A stretch of 5,710 nucleotides of DNA, from positions 1 through 5,710 of the forward strand of contig CAYUYV010000214.1 in the NCBI GenBank assembly GCA_964449455.1, written 5' to 3'. The stretch comes from CAYUYV01 sp964449455. GTDB lineage: Bacteria; Pseudomonadota; Alphaproteobacteria; JAJFIK01. Below are positions 1 to 5,367 of the stretch, piece after piece. Position 1 is the stretch's first letter; each line of letters starts with the position of its first letter. A program made the position numbers and the translations under genes. Below the pieces are notes generated by a model. That model saw nothing but the letters and a program-made list of their open reading frames with translations. It was not told where the DNA came from and searched no databases.

Positions 1-14
1 ACTCTTTGATTTAT

Positions 15-60
15 CGCGTTTTCGAACCGCAAAACCGCACACACTTTTGCGGAAAACACG
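15..60 (-). terminator. Hairpin terminator candidate downstream of metY
   Basis: The hairpin begins 7 nt after the metY stop codon. An outer 9-bp stem pairs 52-60 with 15-23, and an inner 7-bp stem pairs 45-51 with 28-34. They are separated by a 4-nt one-sided bulge and closed by a 10-nt loop. The outer stem has one non-Watson-Crick position (17/58). It is a G-U pair only in RNA made from the metY strand and would be a C-A mismatch in the opposite transcript, which fits a role on the metY mRNA. An alternative smaller hairpin, CCGCA/TGCGG (48-52 with 35-39), is followed directly by TTTT, closer to a classical intrinsic terminator. No long U-tract follows the large hairpin, so the mechanism is uncertain. 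Confidence 0.5.
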
Positions 61-67
61 CTAAGGA

Positions 68-1372
68 TCAGACCTGATCCAGGGCCTGGTTCATGTCGGC
101 AATGATATCCGCCGCGTCCTCAATGCCCACGGAGACCCGGACCACATCATTGCCGGCACCGGCGGCCGTGCGCTGCTCATCGGAGAGCTGGCGGTGGGTG
201 GTCGAGGCCGGATGGATGATGAGGCTGCGGGTGTCGCCCACATTGGCCAGATGGCTGAACATCTTGACACTGTTCACCAGCTTCCGGCCTGCCTCATAGC
301 CGCCCTTAACGCCGAAGGTGAAGACGGCCCCGGCGCCTTGGGGGCAGTATTGCTGAGCCAGCGCATAGTAAGGATCGCTTGCAAGGCCCGGATAGGACAC
401 CCAGCCCACTTTGTCGTGGGCCGCCAGGTGATGGGCGAGATTGAGGGCGTTGGAGCAGTGCTGGCTCATGCGCAAGGGCAGGGTCTCAATGCCCGTGAGC
501 ACCAGATAGGCATTCATGGGGCTCAAGGCCGGCCCCAGATCGCGCAGTCCGATGGCCCGGCAGGCGACAATGAACGCAACGGGACCGAAAGCGTCCGTCA
601 GGGTCATACCGTGATAGGACGGATTGGGCTGGGACATGGTCGGGAATTTGTCCGATGCCGCCCAATTGAAAGTGCCGCCATCGACGATCAGGCCGGCGAT
701 GGCATTGCCATGCCCGCCGAGGAATTTCGTGGCCGAATGGACAACGACCGAGGCGCCATGCTCCAGCGGCCGGCACAGGGCCGGGGTGGCAAGTGTGTTG
801 TCCACGATCAGCGGGATGCCGGCTTCTTCCGCCACGCGGGCGATGGCGCCGATATCGCTGATCACGCCCCCCGGATTGGCGATGCTCTCGATAAAGATGG
901 CTTTGGTGCGCGGTGTGAGGGCCCGGCGGAAATTATCCGGATTGCTCTCATCGACCCAGTTGACGTTCCAGCCGAATTTCTTGAACGCAAGGCCGAACTG
1001 GTTGATGGAGCCGCCATAAAGATGGTTACCGGCCAGGAAGTCATCACCCGGTTCCATCAGGGCATGGAATGCCAGGGCCTGCGCGGCATGGCCCGAGCCG
1101 ACGGCGAGGGACGCGGCGCCGCCTTCAAGAGCGGTAATCCGGTCTTCCAGAACGGCGCAGGTCGGGTTGCCGATCCGGGAATAGATAAAGCCCATCTCCT
1201 CAAGATTGAACAGGCGCGCGGCATGGTCCGCATCTTGAAAGACAAACGAGGTGGACTGATAGATTGGTGTGGACCGGGCCCCCGTGGTCGGATCCGGCGC
1301 CGCACCCGCATGGACGGCACGGGTGCAAAATCCCAAAGGGCGTTCCTGACCGTTGGACTCATCTTGGCTCAT
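68..1372 (-). CDS. metY: O-acetylhomoserine sulfhydrylase (aminocarboxypropyltransferase), PLP-dependent
   Basis: This cytosolic enzyme of the Cys/Met-metabolism PLP family makes L-homocysteine from O-acetyl-L-homoserine and sulfide, the direct sulfhydrylation route to methionine. Visible motifs, numbered from the chosen start, are YSRIGNPT (about 64-71, where Tyr and Arg contact the PLP phosphate of the partner subunit), VDNT with the Asp at 191 that binds the pyridine nitrogen, and SATKFLGGHG with the Schiff-base Lys at 216. SLIIHPASTTH lies near the C-terminus. At 434 aa it matches the usual 420-440 aa. Start choice: AAGGAG lies at 1379-1384, touching the upstream in-frame ATG at 1378 with no spacer, but 6 nt from the ATG at 1372, so 1372 is preferred. 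The 1378 start would add only Met-Ser. It lies about 40 nt downstream of the CoA-binding gene on the same strand, probably in one transcript. A cystathionine synthase or lyase is less likely given the length and the FKKFGWNV-type insert. Confidence 0.93.
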   Translation of the reverse strand: MSQDESNGQERPLGFCTRAVHAGAAPDPTTGARSTPIYQSTSFVFQDADHAARLFNLEEMGFIYSRIGNPTCAVLEDRITALEGGAASLAVGSGHAAQALAFHALMEPGDDFLAGNHLYGGSINQFGLAFKKFGWNVNWVDESNPDNFRRALTPRTKAIFIESIANPGGVISDIGAIARVAEEAGIPLIVDNTLATPALCRPLEHGASVVVHSATKFLGGHGNAIAGLIVDGGTFNWAASDKFPTMSQPNPSYHGMTLTDAFGPVAFIVACRAIGLRDLGPALSPMNAYLVLTGIETLPLRMSQHCSNALNLAHHLAAHDKVGWVSYPGLASDPYYALAQQYCPQGAGAVFTFGVKGGYEAGRKLVNSVKMFSHLANVGDTRSLIIHPASTTHRQLSDEQRTAAGAGNDVVRVSVGIEDAADIIADMNQALDQV

Positions 1373-1413
1373 GGACATCTCCTTTTTCTCAAGCGGTTTG
1401 GGAAAAGCGGTGG

Positions 1414-1839
1414 TCAGCCGAGGCCGAGGCGGCCCCGTTCGATTTTCGGGCAGCGGTCCATGATGACCGTGAGGCCCGCGGCCTCGGCCCGGGTGGCGGC
1501 GGCGTCATCGCGCACGCCAAGCTGCATCCAGATGGCTTTCGCACCCAGCACAATGGCCTCATCCACGATCGGACCCACATCCTCCGAGCGCCGAAAGATG
1601 TCGACAAGATCGATGGGTACGGGCACGGCGCTAAGGCTGTCATAGCTCGGACGACCCAGCAAAAGGGCGCCATTGAGGGCCGGATTGACCGGATAAACGT
1701 CATAGCCGCGCCCAATCAGATACTCTGTGACCTCATGGCTGGCCCGATCGGGATTGGCACTCGCGCCCACCACGGCGATGGTCCGTGTACGGGTCAGAAG
1801 ATCAAGCAGCATACCATCGTCATAGTGCAGATAACTCAT
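1414..1839 (-). CDS. CoA-binding Rossmann-fold protein (YccU-like)
   Basis: A 141-aa single-domain protein of the CoA_binding_2 family, which includes E. coli YccU. The domain fills the chain. A nucleotide-binding strand and loop, IAVVGASANPDR, is at 21-32, YPVNP at 49-53, a strand with LVDIFRR around 78-84, WMQLGV at 104-109, and the C-terminal MDRCPKIE signature at 127-134. The family binds CoA or acyl-CoA in the known structures, but no reaction is firmly assigned. Start choice: GGGAGG ends 8 nt before the ATG at 1839. Upstream of this ATG the frame stays open only through the 16-bp repeat and the Ns, so the longer reading is rejected. It sits directly upstream of metY on the same strand, which suggests a link to homocysteine synthesis; that link is inference. 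A 16-bp tandem repeat starts 44 bp upstream of the start codon. Confidence 0.9.
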   Translation of the reverse strand: MSYLHYDDGMLLDLLTRTRTIAVVGASANPDRASHEVTEYLIGRGYDVYPVNPALNGALLLGRPSYDSLSAVPVPIDLVDIFRRSEDVGPIVDEAIVLGAKAIWMQLGVRDDAAATRAEAAGLTVIMDRCPKIERGRLGLG

Positions 1840-1883
1840 CGTACGATCCTCCCGGACGGTCTGCCCATTTTGCTTGTCGTGTG

Positions 1884-2042
1884 CCAGGCAGGGCGGACAC
1901 CAGGCAGGGCNNNNNNNNNNNNNNNNNNNNNNNNNNNNNNNNNNNNNNNNNNNNNNNNNNNNNNNNNNNNNNNNNNNNNNNNNNNNNNNNNNNNNNNNNN
2001 NNNNNNNNNNCCAGGCAGGGCGGACACCAGGCAGGGCCGACA
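1884..2042. repeat. 16-bp tandem repeat array interrupted by an assembly gap
   Basis: The unit is ccaggcagggcggaca. Left of the gap there is one full copy (1884-1899) and the first 11 bases of a second (1900-1910). Right of the gap there is one full copy (2011-2026) and one with a single G-to-C change (2027-2042). The repeat therefore enters the gap from both sides, and the real array is probably longer than shown. Copies abut head to tail with no spacers. The plus strand carries three G-runs per unit (GG, GGG, GG). The array lies between the crotonase gene and the CoA-binding/metY unit, and ends 44 bp before the CoA-binding start codon. Confidence 0.9.
1911..2010. other. Assembly gap (exactly 100 N)
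   Basis: One hundred consecutive Ns, the size conventionally written for a gap of unknown length. The same 16-bp repeat on both sides explains why assembly broke here. The true length and copy number cannot be read, and any reading frame that crosses this gap is meaningless. Confidence 0.98.
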
Positions 2043-2146
2043 TCTGTGACCTAAATCGACAAAGCACAAGTGCTCCCGTGTGGCATAAAGGGTCGATGGG
2101 TCCTCAAAATCCGAGCCCCGACTTTATCGCCGAGCCCACACCCTAG

Positions 2147-2164
2147 CCGGCTCCGGAGAGCCGG
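2147..2164. repeat. Perfect 7-bp inverted repeat, 4-nt loop
   Basis: CCGGCTC (2147-2153) and GAGCCGG (2158-2164) pair perfectly around a CGGA loop. There is no T-tract on either side, so it is not a textbook intrinsic terminator. It may help end transcription from the crotonase gene, whose stop is about 100 nt away, or it may be an operator. Confidence 0.4.
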
Positions 2165-2229
2165 GCCAGATGGGCCCCAATTGGCCGCATGCCCCCAGCT
2201 TTTGCGCACTCTGGCTGAGGGATTTTGGG

Positions 2230-2254
2230 ACCCGGGCAGTTTTTAGACCCGGGT
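2230..2254 (-). terminator. Terminator-like hairpin after the crotonase gene
   Basis: ACCCGGG (2230-2236) and CCCGGGT (2248-2254) form a perfect 7-bp stem with an 11-nt loop, starting 10 nt after the stop codon of the minus-strand crotonase gene. Its position suits a transcript end, but no U-tract follows on the minus strand. GACCCGGG is also present as an 8-nt direct repeat (2229-2236 and 2246-2253) because CCCGGG is self-complementary. Confidence 0.35.
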
Positions 2255-2264
2255 ATAGTGGCCG

Positions 2265-3080
2265 TCAGGCATCCTGGTCGTCGTGCCAGCGGGGCGGACG
2301 TTTTTCCACAAATGCGCCAATGCCTTCCTCCGCATCCGCCTCCAGCATGTTCATGGTCATGACTTCGGACATCATGGCGTAGGCCTGGGCCAGGGGCTGT
2401 TCCACCTGGTCGTAAAAGGCTTTCTTGCCGATGCCCACCACGACGCGGGACTTGGCGGCGATCTTGGCCGCCATCAGCCGGGTCTCGGCGCCGAGCGCAT
2501 AAGGCGGCACGACCTTGTTAACGAGGCCGATGCGCAGCGCTTCTCCAGCGTCAATTGCTTCACCGGTCAACAGCATCTCCATCGCCGCCTTGCGCGGCAC
2601 ATTGCGGGCAAGCGCCACCATGGGGGTGGAGCAGAACAGACCGATATTCACCCCCGGCGTGGCGAAGCGGGCGGTGCGGCTGACAACCGCCAGATCGCAG
2701 GTGGCCACAAGCTGGCAGCCGGCCGCCGTCGCCATGCCCTGGACTTGGGCGATGACGGGTTGGGGCAGGGCGATGATGGCCTGCATCAGGTCGCTGCACT
2801 GGGCAAAGGTCTCCCGGTAAAAGCTGGCCATGCCCCCCGGATCGGATCGCGCGCCGGTCATCTCTTTCAGGTCATGGCCGGCGCTGAACACCGGGCCATT
2901 GGCGGCGAGGATCACCACTTTGACGCTGCGATCCGCGCTCGCCTGCGCCAGCGCCGCCTGAAGCGCGCCCATCAGGCCCCGAGAGAGAGAATTGCGCGCC
3001 CGCGGCCGGTTGAGTGTGATGGTCAGCACTGCCCCGTCTCGGGCCGTGAGGACCAGCGCATCGGAATTGGTGTCGCTCAT
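2265..3080 (-). CDS. Enoyl-CoA hydratase/isomerase family protein, ECHDC3-like
   Basis: A 271-aa crotonase-fold protein of ordinary length, expected to act on an acyl-CoA in the cytosol. The CoA-binding and oxyanion-hole segments are present: FSAGHDLKEM (65-74) and the QGMATAAGC stretch (114-122), then TCDLAVVS (127-134) and FATPGVNIGLFCSTP (139-153). Against mammalian mitochondrial enoyl-CoA hydratase, the catalytic Glu144 position is Gln123 and the Glu164 position is Gly143. Hydration by the standard two-glutamate mechanism is therefore unlikely. GCQLVATCD and TPGVNIGLFCSTP closely recall human ECHDC3 as I remember it, so it probably belongs to that subgroup, whose reaction is not settled. 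The start at 3080 is supported by AAGGGGG ending 6 nt upstream. It is divergent from rplM across 263 bp. The frame is intact and the motifs ordered, so this is not a decaying gene. Confidence 0.9.
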   Translation of the reverse strand: MSDTNSDALVLTARDGAVLTITLNRPRARNSLSRGLMGALQAALAQASADRSVKVVILAANGPVFSAGHDLKEMTGARSDPGGMASFYRETFAQCSDLMQAIIALPQPVIAQVQGMATAAGCQLVATCDLAVVSRTARFATPGVNIGLFCSTPMVALARNVPRKAAMEMLLTGEAIDAGEALRIGLVNKVVPPYALGAETRLMAAKIAAKSRVVVGIGKKAFYDQVEQPLAQAYAMMSEVMTMNMLEADAEEGIGAFVEKRPPRWHDDQDA

Positions 3081-3108
3081 GGGATGCCCCCTTCACCGAA
3101 ATCTGTGT

Positions 3109-3122
3109 GGTATTATAATACC
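3109..3122. promoter_or_regulatory. 14-bp perfect palindrome, operator and/or -10 candidate
   Basis: GGTATTATAATACC is its own reverse complement. It lies 28 bp upstream of the crotonase start codon and about 50 bp upstream of the rplM -35 box, in AT-rich DNA that stands out from the GC-rich surroundings. It contains TATAAT on both strands. On the minus strand, no good -35 lies 16-18 bp upstream (the 17-bp position reads ACAACG). A perfect dyad between divergent genes fits a dimeric repressor site. The regulator is not visible in the window. Confidence 0.4.
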
Positions 3123-3170
3123 GTTTTCTTACAGCGTTGTTTTTGCAAGATAAATCCGGGGGAGGTGCTA

Positions 3171-3199
3171 TTGACAGCGTTGCCGGCCTTCCCTAGACA
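3171..3199 (+). promoter_or_regulatory. Sigma-70-type promoter for rplM-rpsI-argC
   Basis: A consensus -35 TTGACA (3171-3176) is followed by a 17-bp spacer and a -10-like TAGACA (3194-3199). Transcription would begin near 3206, giving a leader of about 138 nt before rplM. A perfect -35 with a weaker -10 is common in alphaproteobacteria. An AT-rich stretch (3123-3154) lies upstream and could act as an UP element. A second, weaker pair, TTGCAA (3143-3148) and TGCTAT (3166-3171), also has a 17-bp spacer. Confidence 0.6.
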
Positions 3200-3205
3200 T
3201 CCAGC

Positions 3206-3343
3206 TCCCGAGACCCGCGCGGTATCGCCCGGCACCCTCGCAGAAAACACCGTGTCCGCTCCCATGCCCGAATGTCCAGTGCAGGCCAAGTCCGTTAGCG
3301 ATGGCCGCGCGGTGAGACCCGGGCGCTGCGGAAGGAGTACACA
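3206..3343 (+). promoter_or_regulatory. rplM 5' leader with repeated self-complementary element
   Basis: This is the inferred untranslated leader. CCGCGCGG occurs at 3215-3222 and again at 3305-3312. Each copy is self-complementary, so the two can pair as an 8-bp long-range helix. The second copy could instead take part in a local hairpin (GCGC 3307-3310 with GCGC 3323-3326) that ends 5 nt before the AAGGAG ribosome-binding site (3332-3337). L13 is known to repress its own operon in E. coli. Whether this leader does the same is inference, and no known leader motif was recognised. Confidence 0.3.
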
Positions 3344-3811
3344 ATGAAAACGAAATTCCTGAAGGCGTCAGACGTCGAGAAGCGCTGGGTCGTGATCGAC
3401 GCCGAAGGTCTGGTTGTCGGCCGTCTGGCCAGCCTGATCGCCACGCGCCTGCGGGGCAAGCACCGCCCCGACTACACCCCCCATGTTGACTGCGGCGACA
3501 ATGTCATTGTGGTCAATTGCGAGAAGGTCGTGTTCACGGGCCGAAAGCGCACCCAGCAGACCTATTACTGGCACACGGGCCATCCCGGCGGCATCAAGAG
3601 CCGGACGGCGGACAAGCTGCTGGACGGCCGCTTCCCCGAGCGCGTGCTTCAGAAGGCGGTCCAGCGCATGTTGCCCAAGGACAGCCCCCTGGCGCGGACC
3701 CAGTTCTCCAATCTGCGGGTCTATGCGGGCCCGGATCATCCCCATGAGGCGCAACAGCCTGAACCGCTCGATGTCAAGAGCTGGAACGTCAAGAACACCT
3801 TGAGGGCCTGA
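3344..3811 (+). CDS. rplM: 50S ribosomal protein L13
   Basis: An early-assembly protein of the large ribosomal subunit that binds 23S rRNA. The 155-aa length matches bacterial L13. Family landmarks run in order: KRWVVIDAEGLVVGRLAS (13-30), the GKHRPDYTPHVDCGD loop (38-52), FTGRKRTQQTYYWHTGHPGG (64-83), and the signature region AVQRMLPKDSPLART (105-119) followed by LRVYAGPDHPHEAQQPE (124-140). The start is supported by AAGGAG at 3332-3337 with a 6-nt spacer. It is the first gene of an operon with rpsI, whose ATG begins 2 nt after the rplM stop. Expression is probably driven from the TTGACA promoter at 3171. Confidence 0.98.
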   Translation: MKTKFLKASDVEKRWVVIDAEGLVVGRLASLIATRLRGKHRPDYTPHVDCGDNVIVVNCEKVVFTGRKRTQQTYYWHTGHPGGIKSRTADKLLDGRFPERVLQKAVQRMLPKDSPLARTQFSNLRVYAGPDHPHEAQQPEPLDVKSWNVKNTLRA

Positions 3812-3813
3812 GC

Positions 3814-4311
3814 ATGTCCGATGAACCCCGTACGCTGAAGGATCTCAGCGACCTGACGGAAACGGAAGCCGCCGCCAATCTGTCTGTGGACGCGGCCATT
3901 TCCAACGAGCCGAAAATCGACGAGCACGGCCGCGCTTATGCCACGGGCAAGCGGAAGGACGCTGTCGCCCGGGTCTGGATCAAGCGCGGCTCCGGCCTGG
4001 TGACCGTGAACGGCAAGGATATCGAGCGTTATTTCGCCCGCCCCGTGCTGCGCATGATCCTGCGCCAGCCCCTGGTGGTGTCCGATCGCGCTTCGCAATA
4101 TGACATTGTCTGCACGGTGAAAGGTGGCGGCCTGTCCGGCCAGGCTGGTGCCGTGCGTCACGGCCTGTCTAAGGCGCTGACCTATTACGAACCCGATTTG
4201 CGCTCGGTGCTGAAGAAATACGGCTTCCTCACCCGCGACCCGCGGACTGTGGAACGCAAGAAATATGGCCGTGCGAAAGCCCGCCGCAGCTTCCAGTTCT
4301 CCAAGCGTTAA
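3814..4311 (+). CDS. rpsI: 30S ribosomal protein S9
   Basis: A small-subunit protein whose C-terminal tail reaches the P-site tRNA. The tail here ends in the conserved SKR. The core S9 domain starts near residue 38 with GRAYATGKRKDAVARVW, and the family signature GGGLSGQAGAVRHGLSKAL is at 104-122. At 165 aa it is longer than E. coli S9 (about 130 aa). The extra residues are an acidic N-terminal extension (1-37) typical of alphaproteobacterial S9. The start is 2 nt after the rplM stop, and GAGGG inside the last rplM codons (3802-3806) gives a 7-nt spacer, so translation is probably coupled to rplM. Confidence 0.98.
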   Translation: MSDEPRTLKDLSDLTETEAAANLSVDAAISNEPKIDEHGRAYATGKRKDAVARVWIKRGSGLVTVNGKDIERYFARPVLRMILRQPLVVSDRASQYDIVCTVKGGGLSGQAGAVRHGLSKALTYYEPDLRSVLKKYGFLTRDPRTVERKKYGRAKARRSFQFSKR

Positions 4312-4320
4312 GTCGGAGCG

Positions 4321-5367
4321 ATGGCGGCGTCCCCCATCCCCGTCGCCATTCTCGGCGCCAGTGGCTACACTGGCGCCGATCTTGTGCGTCTACTGAGCAC
4401 CCACAAAGATGTGCGTCTGGCGGCGCTGACGGCCCATTCCCATGCGGGCAAGCCCCTTTCGGCCGTGTTTCCCCATCTGCGCATGGTGGACGCGCCGGAT
4501 CTTGTCACCGTTGATGATGTGGACTGGAGCGGCATTGAGGTGGTGTTCTGTGCACTGCCCCATGGCACGACTCAGGAAATTGTCGCGGGCCTGCCCAAAT
4601 CGCTCAAGGTGGTCGATCTGTCGGCGGATTTCCGCCTGACCGATCCGGACATTTACGCCGAGACCTATGGTAAGCCCCACGCGGCCAAGGACCTTCAGCC
4701 TGAAGCCGTTTATGGGCTTACCGAACATGCCCGGGAGGCCATTGCCAAGGCACGGCTGGTGGCCTGTCCCGGCTGTTATCCCACGGCCTCGCTCCTGGCG
4801 CTCCTGCCCCTGATCAAGGGCGGCACGATCCAGGTTGAGGATGTCATTATCGATGCCAAGTCCGGCGTATCCGGTGCCGGGCGTGGTCTGAAGGAAGCAA
4901 ACCTGTTCTGTGAGGTGGGCGAGGGGATCCACCCCTACGGCATCGCCCGCCACCGCCATGCGCCGGAGATCGAGCAGGAACTGGGCCGGACGGTCAATGT
5001 TCCGGTGACGGTCAATTTCACACCGCACCTCATGCCCATGAACCGGGGCGAACTCGTCACCTGCTATGTGCGCCTCGCACCCGGTCAGACGGCGGATAGT
5101 GCCCGCGCGGCCCTGCAAGTGGCGTATGATGCCGAACCCTTCGTGCACGTCCTCCCCGAGGGCGAGGCCCCGGCCACCCGCCATGTGCGCGGCTCCAACC
5201 ACTGTGTGGTGAATGTCTTTGCCGACCGCATCCCGGGCCGCGCCATCGTGATTGCCGCCATCGACAATCTCGTCAAAGGCTCCTCGGGCCAGGCCATTCA
5301 GAACTTCAACCTGATGATGGGCCTGCCTGAGACCTGTGCCCTTGAACAGGCCCCCCTGTTCCCCTGA
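4321..5367 (+). CDS. argC: N-acetyl-gamma-glutamyl-phosphate reductase
   Basis: Catalyses the third step of arginine biosynthesis: NADPH-dependent reduction of N-acetylglutamyl 5-phosphate to the semialdehyde, in the cytosol. The 348-aa length fits type 1 ArgC. The N-terminal Rossmann domain carries GASGYTGADLVRLL (12-25). The active-site motif ACPGCYPT (148-155) has the catalytic Cys at 152; most relatives have Asn where this protein has Cys149. The GVSGAGRG loop (182-189) follows, then HRHAPEIEQEL (211-221) with the catalytic His. The gene starts 9 nt after the rpsI stop with no terminator between, so it is probably in the rplM-rpsI operon, an order common in alphaproteobacteria. The only Shine-Dalgarno-like sequence, CGGAG (4314-4318), is just 2 nt from the ATG, so re-initiation after rpsI is plausible. 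Confidence 0.97.
   Translation: MAASPIPVAILGASGYTGADLVRLLSTHKDVRLAALTAHSHAGKPLSAVFPHLRMVDAPDLVTVDDVDWSGIEVVFCALPHGTTQEIVAGLPKSLKVVDLSADFRLTDPDIYAETYGKPHAAKDLQPEAVYGLTEHAREAIAKARLVACPGCYPTASLLALLPLIKGGTIQVEDVIIDAKSGVSGAGRGLKEANLFCEVGEGIHPYGIARHRHAPEIEQELGRTVNVPVTVNFTPHLMPMNRGELVTCYVRLAPGQTADSARAALQVAYDAEPFVHVLPEGEAPATRHVRGSNHCVVNVFADRIPGRAIVIAAIDNLVKGSSGQAIQNFNLMMGLPETCALEQAPLFP

Larger units (their letters stand above)
2043..2264. other. Intergenic region between repeat array and crotonase gene
   Basis: With the array and gap this makes about 425 bp without a gene (1840-2264). I see no credible coding frame here. It contains a short inverted repeat AGCAC-AA-GTGCT (2063-2074) and two GC-rich hairpin candidates listed separately. 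A promoter for the CoA-binding/metY unit should lie here, or between the array and the gene, but no hexamer pair stands out. Confidence 0.6.

Noticed and set aside
194..1645. Long plus-strand open frame opposite metY and the CoA-binding gene
   Set aside because: It is antisense to two clear genes, with no recognisable motifs. Such frames are expected opposite GC-rich coding DNA.
1884..2042. CRISPR array
   Set aside because: Copies are 16 bp and directly abutting, with no spacers and no cas genes nearby; this is a simple tandem repeat.
1414..2067. Longer CoA-binding protein starting beyond the gap
   Set aside because: The extra N-terminus is only repeat-derived codons and Ns. A good ribosome-binding site precedes the ATG at 1839, and the 141-aa product matches the family.
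2265..3080. Crotonase gene as a pseudogene because catalytic glutamates are absent
   Set aside because: The frame is intact, the length is normal and the surrounding motifs are well kept in ECHDC3-like form, so this is a divergent family member rather than decay.
3092..3119. Plus-strand promoter using the palindrome's TATAAT (TTCACC, 16-bp spacer)
   Set aside because: The -35 is weak, and a much better TTGACA promoter lies downstream at 3171; the TATAAT follows from the palindrome.
2283..3347. Long plus-strand open frame opposite the crotonase gene
   Set aside because: It overlaps the real crotonase gene, the divergent promoter region and the rplM start, and has no recognisable domain.
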